Below are positions 48,778 to 56,491 of a stretch of 64,000 nucleotides of DNA, piece after piece. This DNA comes from Ardenticatenales bacterium (GTDB lineage Bacteria > Chloroflexota > Anaerolineae > Promineifilales > Promineifilaceae), in the NCBI GenBank assembly GCA_020634515.1, contig JACKBL010000008.1, forward strand, positions 1-64,000, read 5' to 3'. The notes under the pieces are model-generated. The model saw only the letters and a program-made list of their open reading frames with translations. It was not told the DNA's origin and searched no databases. Position numbers and translations under genes: made by a program. Every line of letters starts with the position of its first letter. Positions within the stretch are counted from its first letter, which is position 1.

Positions 48778-51321
48778 TTACGGTTGGGGGGTCAGGGTAA
48801 CGTCGTCTACGAGGAGTTCACCGGCGGTGAGGTTGTTGTAGATGGGGATGACGATGATGCTGGTGTAGTTCTTCTGGGCGGTGAAGTTGAGGTGGTAGTT
48901 CTGCCAGCCATGTGTGCCCAGGTTGTACCCTTTGGTGAAGGTCTGTTTGCTGCCATCGGCGTAGCGGAGGATGACGACGGCTCCCGTGGGCGTGCCGGCA
49001 GCGTTCCTCGTTGCCGCCCACACGCTGAGCTGATAGCTATCGCCCGCCGCCCCGCTCCGGTTCACGACCTGGTAGACGAATTTGGTGGGGCCTGTCGCCG
49101 TGGAGTAGAAAGAGCATAATCCTCCGTGGGCGAATGTGCAGTACTGCCCGTCTTCGGGCGCAGCGTTAATCGCCTGCCAATAGTCCGGTCTGCCGTCTCC
49201 GTTGCTGTCAATCTCGAAGCCGCCATTGAGGATCAGGGCGGCGATGGGCTGGTACTCATACGCGCCCATGTCGCAGCCGTCGTCGGGCGGCTCATGCCCC
49301 ACGCCGGGGACATCTACGCGGGGTTCGCCGCGCTGGTCCAGGGTGAAGATGCTTTCGGGCAGGCCATCCCCGTCGAAATCCGCCTCGCAACCGGCGGGAT
49401 TGCCGGCATCTATCGCCGGACTCGTATCAGATAAAGCGTGCGTTTGCGTTTCCCCGCCATTGTCCGCCAGCGGCAGCAGCAGCGGGTCCCCAATCAAGTC
49501 GCCCACTTCCGTGAAATTGCAGCTCGCGGGACCGATATTGTAGCCCTGGGAGACGATGTCTCCGGCGCAGGTTTGGTCCGTGTCAATGATGCTGCTACGG
49601 AAGTGCGCGGGAGAGCCACCCCACGCCTTCAAGACCTCGTTCGGGGAACTGTTGTCGCTGATCGTTACATTATTCAGGAACATTTCCCCGGCGGTATACC
49701 CATTGTAGAACGCACCCCACAAATCCGCCGTGTTGCCACTGATGGTGCTGTTGTTGAGGACAACGCGGCTGGTCGAGTAGGTGTAGATGCCGCCGCCAAC
49801 GGACGCGCTGTTGTGGCTCAGCGTGGTGTCGTTCATGGTGACGTAGCCGCCGCGATTGTATAGCGCGCCGCCTTCTTCATCGGCATGATTGTTGTCAACG
49901 GTGGTGTCGTTGAGCGTGAAGAGGACGGTGGACGTGATCGGCTGATATTCGTCTATGTGAATTGCCCCGCCGCGCGCTTCGGAAAGGCCGCTGCCCAGCG
50001 CCTGGTTGCCGATGAGGGTGGATTGATTCATCTCCACGGTGACGGTTCCGGCGGAGGAGTAGGCGTGGATGCCGCCCCCTGTGCCCCCGTAGACGCCAAT
50101 GCCATTGTATTCGGCCACATTGCTGATGAAATCGGTGTGGTTGATGATCAGGGTGCCGGGGTTGGCATCCTCATCATCGCGCACGAAGATGGCCCCCCCG
50201 CGCCCGTTGCTGTAATTGCTCTGGAAGAGGCTGTTGTTGATTTCGTTGAGGCCGCCGTTGATCATGATGGCGCCACCGCTGCTCACGCTGCTGTTGTTGA
50301 GGAAAGCCACGTTTTCCAGGGACATATTGTTGCTGAAGCGGGTGGCAATGCCGGCACCATGCACACCCGTGTTGCCATAATTGCTGCTGATGAGGGTGTT
50401 GGTGATCACCAGAGAGCCGCTGTTGCTGAAAATGCCGCCGCCATCCGTTGCCAGAAAGCCGCCGCAGTTGGCGACCAATGGCTGCCGACCTTCGGTGAAG
50501 GTTGGCCCGGGGATGAGCGTGCCTACTTCATTTTGGGTGACGGCGGAGCCGCTGATGACGACCGAGCCGTCAATGTTGTAGAGACCGCCCCCCTGGACTT
50601 CGGCGATGTTGCTGTCCAGGCTGGCGCCGGAGAGGATGACGACGCCTTCCACGCTGCTGATGCCGCCGCCAAAGCTGTCGGATGTGTTGCCAATGGCGCT
50701 GCTGTTGGAGAGAGTGACGCTGCCGGCATCGTTGAATATCCCCCCGCCGCCGCCACAGTCACTATAGCCGGGCGTGACGCTGTTGTTCCGCACCACGGAG
50801 TAGCTGAGAATGACCGTGCCGCCATCGTTGCGGATGCCGCCGCCGCTGCCCGCCGCGCCCGCGGTGGTGAGCGCGCCGCCGCGAATCGTCAGCTTACTGA
50901 ATGTGACCACCGGCGTGCCGCCGCCGCCAATGACGTGGAAAACGCGATCAATGCCGCCGGCGTCAATCGTGGCCCCCGCGCCGGAGCCGATAATCGTGAC
51001 GGTTTCCAGAATATCCAGGTCGCCGGTGGCCGCGGCATCTTCTCCTGTCCCGGCCAGAGTCAGCGCGAAGTTGCCTGCCGGCAAAAAGATCAGGTCCGCG
51101 CCCGCCGTTGTGTTCGCGGCAATGATCGCTTCCCGCAGGGAACAGTCACCTGCCAGACAGCCATTCGGCGTGGGATCATCAAAGCGCGTAACGGTGAAGT
51201 TGGCCGCCAGGGCCACATCCGCCTGGGTCATGAGCCAGACCAGGCCGCCCAGCGCCGCCAGCAAAGCCAGCAGCAAACCGCCACGCCGTCTGCGTACTTG
51301 GGACGAAACGTTAACTTTCAT
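48778..51321 (-). CDS. Secreted CSLREA beta-helix protein with C-terminal carbohydrate-binding-like module
   Basis: The 847-residue product has a basic N-terminus and a membrane/signal segment (GLLLALLAALGGLVWLMTQA), then a textbook CSLREA domain (FTVTRFDDPTPNGCLAGDCS, LREAIIAANTTAGADLIFLP). About 20 beta-helix coils follow with NSTISGN/GGGIY patterns and a choice-of-anchor Q-like block (LPLADNGGETQTHALSDTSP, GCDMGAYEYQP). The final 150 residues (LILNGGFEIDSNGDGRPDYW, YQLSVWAATRNAAGTPTGAV, GELLVDDVTLTPQP) form a jelly-roll like CBM_4_9 family modules. It is likely exported and associated with surface polysaccharide; no enzyme residues are recognised. The ATG at 51321 follows GGAGCATTCC. It is divergent from the DUF1906 protein gene. 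Confidence 0.88.
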   Translation of the reverse strand: MKVNVSSQVRRRRGGLLLALLAALGGLVWLMTQADVALAANFTVTRFDDPTPNGCLAGDCSLREAIIAANTTAGADLIFLPAGNFALTLAGTGEDAAATGDLDILETVTIIGSGAGATIDAGGIDRVFHVIGGGGTPVVTFSKLTIRGGALTTAGAAGSGGGIRNDGGTVILSYSVVRNNSVTPGYSDCGGGGGIFNDAGSVTLSNSSAIGNTSDSFGGGISSVEGVVILSGASLDSNIAEVQGGGLYNIDGSVVISGSAVTQNEVGTLIPGPTFTEGRQPLVANCGGFLATDGGGIFSNSGSLVITNTLISSNYGNTGVHGAGIATRFSNNMSLENVAFLNNSSVSSGGAIMINGGLNEINNSLFQSNYSNGRGGAIFVRDDEDANPGTLIINHTDFISNVAEYNGIGVYGGTGGGIHAYSSAGTVTVEMNQSTLIGNQALGSGLSEARGGAIHIDEYQPITSTVLFTLNDTTVDNNHADEEGGALYNRGGYVTMNDTTLSHNSASVGGGIYTYSTSRVVLNNSTISGNTADLWGAFYNGYTAGEMFLNNVTISDNSSPNEVLKAWGGSPAHFRSSIIDTDQTCAGDIVSQGYNIGPASCNFTEVGDLIGDPLLLPLADNGGETQTHALSDTSPAIDAGNPAGCEADFDGDGLPESIFTLDQRGEPRVDVPGVGHEPPDDGCDMGAYEYQPIAALILNGGFEIDSNGDGRPDYWQAINAAPEDGQYCTFAHGGLCSFYSTATGPTKFVYQVVNRSGAAGDSYQLSVWAATRNAAGTPTGAVVILRYADGSKQTFTKGYNLGTHGWQNYHLNFTAQKNYTSIIVIPIYNNLTAGELLVDDVTLTPQP

Positions 51322-51656
51322 GGAATGCTCCTTGTTATTTGGGTGTTCTTGAATCTCAAACTACCAGGAGCATAATAGAAAGACGATCTGAAATCGATCA
51401 GAGGCGGTGAGGGAGAACGACAACGGGCACAGGTCGATTCCGCGTTTTTTTCGTGGGCAATCCGCCGTGGGGGTGTTATTATTGGCTCGTGTTGCGTTTC
51501 TTCGGTTGTAGCTGACATGGTAATAACCCCGGCATCGTCCTGATTGGGGCTGACGGTGGCATGAAATATGGATCTGCATCGTTACCATAAAAGTGCGATC
51601 AGGAAACAACGTGGTTGTTTGCTTTGATTACCGCTTCATATTTTACAGGTGGCAGC
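51322..51656. other. Divergent promoter region
   Basis: 335 bases between divergent secreted-protein genes, AT-richer than its surroundings. No gene, hairpin of note or repeat family member is recognised; it presumably contains both promoters. Confidence 0.4.
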
Positions 51657-53906
51657 ATGAATTCAACTCCCCGCAAACGTTCCCTTCTTCTCTTCTGGCT
51701 CATCCTCTTTGCCTTCCCCTTGTTCCTCGCCGGGCGCGCCGCCAGCGCCCAGTCCGACGAAATTCGGCAGGCGGAGGCCGACGTTCCCTTCCCGGACGCT
51801 GCTCGCGCCCCCAATCTTGCTCCCTACACACCCACGGGCTGGGATTATCCCATCGTGCCTGCTTCGGTCTCCGGCACGAACACCGTCAACACCCTCTATG
51901 CCGGTCAGACAACCTACATCGACTGGGCGGTCGTGAACAACGGTAATCAGAGCGCCTGGGATCAATTCTCGGTCTGCGTCTACCTGGATGGCAGCCAGAT
52001 CGGCAGTTGGTCCGTACGCCGACTGCGGCGCAACTACTACACTTATCTTGAAGATTGGACCTATACGGTCAACAGCAGCGGCAACCATACCCTGCGTATT
52101 GTTGTCGATTGCACCAACGTTGTAGCGGAAAGCAACGAAAACGACAATGTCTGGGAGCATACCTTTTACTGGCAGGGCGGCGGTGGCAATCCCGGTGGCA
52201 TTGTCATCTCTAACCAGCAAGGGTTCGACAAATGCGAAATTCCTTCCACCAGCCAGATGCAAACGTGGTGGAACAGCAGCCCGTACTATGAAATCAATCT
52301 GTACATAGGCGGTTCCGCGCGCGCTTGCGCCAATTCCGGTCTTAATGCTGCCTGGGTCTCTACTGTCAGCAATCAAGGTTGGAATTTCATTCCCACTTGG
52401 GTGGGGCCACAGGCGCCGTGTTCTGGCTTTAGTTCCCGTTTTAGTTCCGATCCCGCCACCGCCTACAGCCAGGGACGCAGCGAAGCAAATTCCGCCTACA
52501 ATGTCGCTACTAATCTCGGCCTCATTGGGCAAGGGCGCAATACGATCATCTACTATGACCTGGAAGCGTACCCTGGTGACGCAAACTGTCGTGAAGCGGC
52601 TAAATCATTCATCAGCGGCTGGAGTGGTCGCCTGCAGGAATTGGGCCAACGGGCCGGCGCGTATGGCTCCGCCTGTGGCACTTACGTCACCGACTGGGCG
52701 AGTGCCGGCAATGTACCTGACGATGTGTGGTTGGCGCACTGGATTTATAGTGGCTACAACGCCAATGCCACCGTCTGGAATGTGGCCTGCGTCTCCGATG
52801 GTTACTGGAGCAACCATCAACGCCTGCGCCAATATGCCGGTGGACACAATGAGACCTGGGGCGGTGTGACTTTTAACATTGACAGCAATGCGGAGGATGG
52901 GCACGTGGCGGGGGTGAATCCGCGCGCGATGTCTCCCGTGCAGTTGGCGCAAACGGGCGTCAGCGCCCGCGACATGCGCTTGCTCAATGAGCGGCAGGGA
53001 TGGCTCCTGACGGATGGGAAGTTGTTGTGGACGGAGGATGCCGGCATTTCCTGGACAAACATCACGCCCGCAGGTATCGACCCGGCGGCTATCCAGTCGG
53101 TGGCCTTCAGCGATGTGCGGCATGGTTGGGTAGCCGTCCCCACGGCGCTCAATGCGCTGGCCGTGTTCGCTACCGTGGACGGCGGCCAGACGTGGCAGCA
53201 GCATGACCTGACGCTGTTTGCGCCGGACAGCGGCCAGGCAGCCGCGCAAGTCCATCTTGATTTCGTTTCCACGCAGGTTGGCTATCTGGCGGTGACACTG
53301 AGTTCGGGCGTCAACTTCAGCCAGGGGCTGTTGTTCCAGACCGGCGACGGCGGCCAGACCTGGCAGCAGCGGACGCTGCCGCTGGGCGCGGCGGTGCGCT
53401 TTAGCAGCCCTACCACGGGCTGGACGGTGGGCGGTCCTGCCGGAGACGCGCTGTATCGCACGCGAGATGGCGGACGTTTCTGGACGCGCCTGACGCTAAC
53501 GGATGCCGCGGTTTCTTTTGCCGCGCTGCCGACTTTTGTTGACGAAATGAATGGCTGGCTCCCGATAACGATTGCTGATGGAGATCAGTCGCGGGTGCGG
53601 CTTTATGCCACGATGGACGGGGGCGCGACCTGGACGCTGGCACGCACGCTGCCGCTGGTGGTGGAACCGACCGGCCATGTACCGGTGCATTTGGTGGATG
53701 GTGTTATGCGCCTGTCCGATGATGCCGCGCCGACGGGGGCGGGGCAAGCGACCTGGCAGGGCAAGACGGGTTGGGTGCAGACGGCGGTGAGCCAGTGCAG
53801 TGGTGAGAAGGGTGTGGCTCCGCTGCGTTGTGTGACGACGAGTAATTTGTGGTGGAGCGTGGATGCCGGCATCACCTGGACCCCCATGACGCTGCCAAAC
53901 GAATAA
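51657..53906 (+). CDS. Secreted CARDB - DUF1906 glycoside hydrolase-like - photosynthesis-factor-type propeller protein
   Basis: The ATG at 51657 (MNSTPRKRSLLLFWLILFAF) begins a clear signal peptide; the upstream frame is rejected. Domains: CARDB-like Ig domain (about 75-170: VNTLYAGQTTYIDWAVVNNG, LRIVVDCTNVVAESNENDNV). DUF1906 (about 185-420) has GFDKCEIPSTSQMQTWWNSS, YYEINLYIGG, WNFIPTWVGPQ, GRNTIIYYDLEAY and VWLAHWIYSG; it is a GH25-like TIM barrel of the Rv2525c type. A C-terminal repeat region (about 450-749: ERQGWLLTDGKLLWTEDAGI, DGGQTWQQ, DGGATWTLARTLP) has the BNR/Ycf48 sialidase-type Asp-box (S/D-x-D-G-G-x-T-W). The protein is likely an exported enzyme or binding protein acting on cell-wall or matrix glycans. 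Confidence 0.88.
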   Translation: MNSTPRKRSLLLFWLILFAFPLFLAGRAASAQSDEIRQAEADVPFPDAARAPNLAPYTPTGWDYPIVPASVSGTNTVNTLYAGQTTYIDWAVVNNGNQSAWDQFSVCVYLDGSQIGSWSVRRLRRNYYTYLEDWTYTVNSSGNHTLRIVVDCTNVVAESNENDNVWEHTFYWQGGGGNPGGIVISNQQGFDKCEIPSTSQMQTWWNSSPYYEINLYIGGSARACANSGLNAAWVSTVSNQGWNFIPTWVGPQAPCSGFSSRFSSDPATAYSQGRSEANSAYNVATNLGLIGQGRNTIIYYDLEAYPGDANCREAAKSFISGWSGRLQELGQRAGAYGSACGTYVTDWASAGNVPDDVWLAHWIYSGYNANATVWNVACVSDGYWSNHQRLRQYAGGHNETWGGVTFNIDSNAEDGHVAGVNPRAMSPVQLAQTGVSARDMRLLNERQGWLLTDGKLLWTEDAGISWTNITPAGIDPAAIQSVAFSDVRHGWVAVPTALNALAVFATVDGGQTWQQHDLTLFAPDSGQAAAQVHLDFVSTQVGYLAVTLSSGVNFSQGLLFQTGDGGQTWQQRTLPLGAAVRFSSPTTGWTVGGPAGDALYRTRDGGRFWTRLTLTDAAVSFAALPTFVDEMNGWLPITIADGDQSRVRLYATMDGGATWTLARTLPLVVEPTGHVPVHLVDGVMRLSDDAAPTGAGQATWQGKTGWVQTAVSQCSGEKGVAPLRCVTTSNLWWSVDAGITWTPMTLPNE

Positions 53907-53957
53907 TCCACATCACAACATGGGCGCGACGCACCCCCGCGTGCGTCGTGCCCTCAT

Positions 53958-54647
53958 CTACTTGCGCGCAAACAGACTGCGCCCCCCCTTATCTTGCTGC
54001 TGGCCGCTATCCAACAGCGCCTCCATCTTCTCCGCCTTCGCCTGCGCCGCCGCCAATTGGTTCATCACATTCATGCGCGCCGTGCGTTCTTCCTTCAACT
54101 GCTGCTGCAAATTACTCAAATTTGCCAGTTCCGTCTCCTGGCGCGCAATCGTCGTTTCCGCCTGCAACACCCTGGCCTGCGCATCCTTGATTTCCTGATA
54201 GCGCGCCTCGTACTGATCGCGGAAATAATCCCGTTCCCGTCCAATGCGCTCAATCTCATCCCGCAGCTCCCGAATCTGCGCCTGGTACTGCTGCGTCAGC
54301 TTCTCCGCGAATAACTGGAAAACCTCCACGGGCGCAAAATCGGGGGAGGGCATCAGTGGTGTGCCGGTCCCCGTGCGCCCACTGACGACCAACTCCCGCG
54401 TCGGCTGCGGCACGTTCATGCGATCCCCCGCCGCCAGCGCGTCGTGAATGTCCGCGTAGCTGGCGTTCTGCCCGCGCAGATACGCCACCAGCGCGAACAC
54501 CGTCAAATCATCCTCGCTGAAGCGGCGCCGTTCGCCACGGGGCGGGGCCGCGCCCGCGCTCAGGTACGGCGCAAACTCCCGCGCCCACGTCCGTGCCGTG
54601 TGCTTGCTGATGCCAAACAGTTCAACCAGAGTTGATACAGTCGCCAT
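53958..54647 (-). CDS. MerR-like DNA-binding protein with long coiled coil
   Basis: ATG 54647 follows GAGAGG and gives MATVSTLVELFGISKHTART. The MerR-type winged helix (residues 1-65: TARTWAREFAPYLSAGA, RRRFSEDDLTVFALVAYLRG, SYADIHDALAAGD) is followed by a flexible linker and a coiled coil from about 125 to 215 (QYQAQIRELRDEIERIGRER, ERTARMNVMNQLAAAQAKAE). It ends with a basic tail (GRSLFARK). Such HTH-coiled coil proteins resemble KfrA/MerR-like scaffolds and DNA-bridging regulators. It starts 23 bases after the DUF3226 gene on the same strand, so it may be a third component or regulator of the ATPase/Toprim unit, or an unrelated chromosomal gene. Confidence 0.78.
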   Translation of the reverse strand: MATVSTLVELFGISKHTARTWAREFAPYLSAGAAPPRGERRRFSEDDLTVFALVAYLRGQNASYADIHDALAAGDRMNVPQPTRELVVSGRTGTGTPLMPSPDFAPVEVFQLFAEKLTQQYQAQIRELRDEIERIGRERDYFRDQYEARYQEIKDAQARVLQAETTIARQETELANLSNLQQQLKEERTARMNVMNQLAAAQAKAEKMEALLDSGQQQDKGGRSLFARK

Positions 54648-54670
54648 GATCCTCTCAAAGAGTTCCGAGT

Positions 54671-55393
54671 TTATAGGGTTTCCATGAAGCGTCTGATAGA
54701 TGAAAAAGCGTCGTGATCGAAATTCCAATAGCCTTTTTGAGCAGCAACGCCCAGATCAAGATCAGGTCGATACCGCGACGCCAAAAAAGCATGGACAAAG
54801 GCAGGATTTGTCTGTCGGGGATATTGGTTGTTGAGGGATGGATACTGCTCTTGAAAATGCTCAAAGACACTCATCTCGACCATTTCCCGTGATGCCAGAA
54901 AAGCCCTTACGGAAGCCTTTGCCAGATGGGGAGACTGTCGGACCATGGTATTCCTCAAACACTCGAAATAACCATTGACACACGATATGGCCGGGTTATC
55001 CTTTACCGATTCAAGACACACATCTTCGAGCATTCCTGTAGCGGAATGAGGCGGAACAATCAGAATAGACACCGATGGGTCGGCTACAAACAACTCCGCC
55101 GATTTTAGAGGAGATGGTAACCCACGATTCCGAAGTACGCTACATATGCTTTGAAAAGCTGCCTCGGCGTCATTATCGGCATCCCGCACAATTCCCAGCG
55201 ATTGTACATTCTCCCACCCAGGTGTGGTCGCAATCGCCTTGAGTCTGGTTTGAAACTGGGTGTAGCCGCCTGCAACAATAATCTGGATGTCCTTTAGCGA
55301 GAGGTGATTAACCAAAGCACCGAATAGATTTCGTTCGTCTTTGCCCTCTACCAGAAGCAGTTTGGATTGCGTTATCGCTTGTGTCTTTTCCAT
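54671..55393 (-). CDS. DUF3226/Toprim-like protein of a two-gene ATPase module
   Basis: The 240-residue product has the Toprim fold markers: SKLLLVEGKDERNLFGALVN (catalytic Glu), IIVAGGYTQFQTRLKAIATT, and SLGIVRDADNDAEAAFQSIC with the DxD-like motif. Later IVPPHSATGMLEDVCLESVK and AFLASREMVEMSVFEHF match DUF3226. It begins three bases after the ATPase stop, so translation is coupled. DUF3226 proteins accompany AAA15-type ATPases and are thought to act as the OLD-type nuclease or toxin. The gene is AT-richer than the flanking regions. A role in phage defence is inferred. Confidence 0.82.
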   Translation of the reverse strand: MEKTQAITQSKLLLVEGKDERNLFGALVNHLSLKDIQIIVAGGYTQFQTRLKAIATTPGWENVQSLGIVRDADNDAEAAFQSICSVLRNRGLPSPLKSAELFVADPSVSILIVPPHSATGMLEDVCLESVKDNPAISCVNGYFECLRNTMVRQSPHLAKASVRAFLASREMVEMSVFEHFQEQYPSLNNQYPRQTNPAFVHAFLASRYRPDLDLGVAAQKGYWNFDHDAFSSIRRFMETL

Positions 55394-55395
55394 TA

Positions 55396-56478
55396 CTACC
55401 GTGTTTCCAATCCAAGTTCCAGCGCCATGGAAAGCGTTTCAAAGTCATAGGATTTGACTTTGACATCATCTTTGATGCGGTCCAGACGGTACAATTGAAA
55501 ATCATCTTGACGGGACTCAAATGCTTGGACCGCTGCACTAATGCACTCAGAACTGTGAGTGGTAGCAAAGAGTTGTACATCATATGCTCGCGCTGACTGA
55601 GCCAATGCACGCCAAATGTCACTCATTATTGAATGATGAAGACCGTTTTCCACTTCATCAATCAGCATGGCCCCACCGCGCACCCGTGGTATAGCCAGGA
55701 CGTAGCTCAGGACCCTTGTAATACCGTCGCCCATCAGTTGCAATGGTATCAAGCGTGATCCTCCTGTATCGCCATATATCATAACTTTCCCGCCCCGATG
55801 TTGCAGTGTCAGGTCTTTTAGCTTTGGCTCTAGCAATTGGAGCGTGTTAATTACCCTTGTTTGTTCTCGCGCGATGGCCAGGCTACTGAAGCGTTCCGCA
55901 AGTTGCTCACTGCTTTCCCGGTGCTTTGCCGTATGAAAAACAGCCGCGGGTCGACCTGATTGTGGCGTTCTGTCAACCCGAATTTCGTCTGAACTATCCG
56001 TTAGCGTTGCCGTGGACACAATCTCCGTCTCATCATCTTCTTTGTAGATAAATTGTACTTCAACACCAGGGTCTGACGTGGAGTCCTGACTTGTGTCCAA
56101 TATCTCCAGTTGTCCACCACCGTTTCCCAAATGCGGTTTTAGTGTAGCGACTGTTTGCCGCGGAATCTGAGACACGATTTTTAGCGATAGACGATGTTTG
56201 TCATCCGTCTCAGCAATCAACTTTATTTCTTTTGCCGGATCAAAACCGCAAAAGAGATTAAGCATCAATTCATCGCTCCTGAATCTCTGAATTCCTCGTA
56301 AAGCATCAATGCCCATACCGAGAGCCGGGTTATGGTAGCCGTAATGGAGGAAAAGGGCTTCTAGCAATGCTGTCTTTCCCACATTGTTCTTCCCCGCAAT
56401 CAGGTTGACACGATTGAGGGGAGTAATGTGGAGTTTCTTGAAACATCTGAAGTTTTCAACGGTAAAACTTGAGAACAT
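55396..56478 (-). CDS. AAA ATPase (AAA_15/OLD-like)
   Basis: The start ATG 56478 (MFSSFTVENFRCFKKLHITP) follows GAGGAG; the longer frame to 56718 lies inside the molybdopterin hydroxylase gene. Walker A is LIAGKNNVGKTALLEALFLH, the Q-loop region lies after it, and a variable middle (about 80-240) carries acidic and helical stretches. The signature-like (PLQLMGDGITRVLSYVLAIP), Walker B (GGAMLIDEVENGLHHSIMSD) and switch His (LFATTHSSECISAA) follow. It is an ABC/SMC-like ATPase of the family paired with Toprim nucleases. It lies 13 bases after the hydroxylase stop, so it may be read from that transcript or an internal promoter. With the DUF3226 gene it forms a two-gene module. Confidence 0.87.
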   Translation of the reverse strand: MFSSFTVENFRCFKKLHITPLNRVNLIAGKNNVGKTALLEALFLHYGYHNPALGMGIDALRGIQRFRSDELMLNLFCGFDPAKEIKLIAETDDKHRLSLKIVSQIPRQTVATLKPHLGNGGGQLEILDTSQDSTSDPGVEVQFIYKEDDETEIVSTATLTDSSDEIRVDRTPQSGRPAAVFHTAKHRESSEQLAERFSSLAIAREQTRVINTLQLLEPKLKDLTLQHRGGKVMIYGDTGGSRLIPLQLMGDGITRVLSYVLAIPRVRGGAMLIDEVENGLHHSIMSDIWRALAQSARAYDVQLFATTHSSECISAAVQAFESRQDDFQLYRLDRIKDDVKVKSYDFETLSMALELGLETR

Positions 56479-56491
56479 CTTCTCCTCCTCT

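Noticed and set aside
49885..51375. 496-codon plus-strand frame opposite the CSLREA protein
   Set aside because: Shadow of a repetitive beta-helix gene; repetitive Ala/Asp/Val, no start signals.
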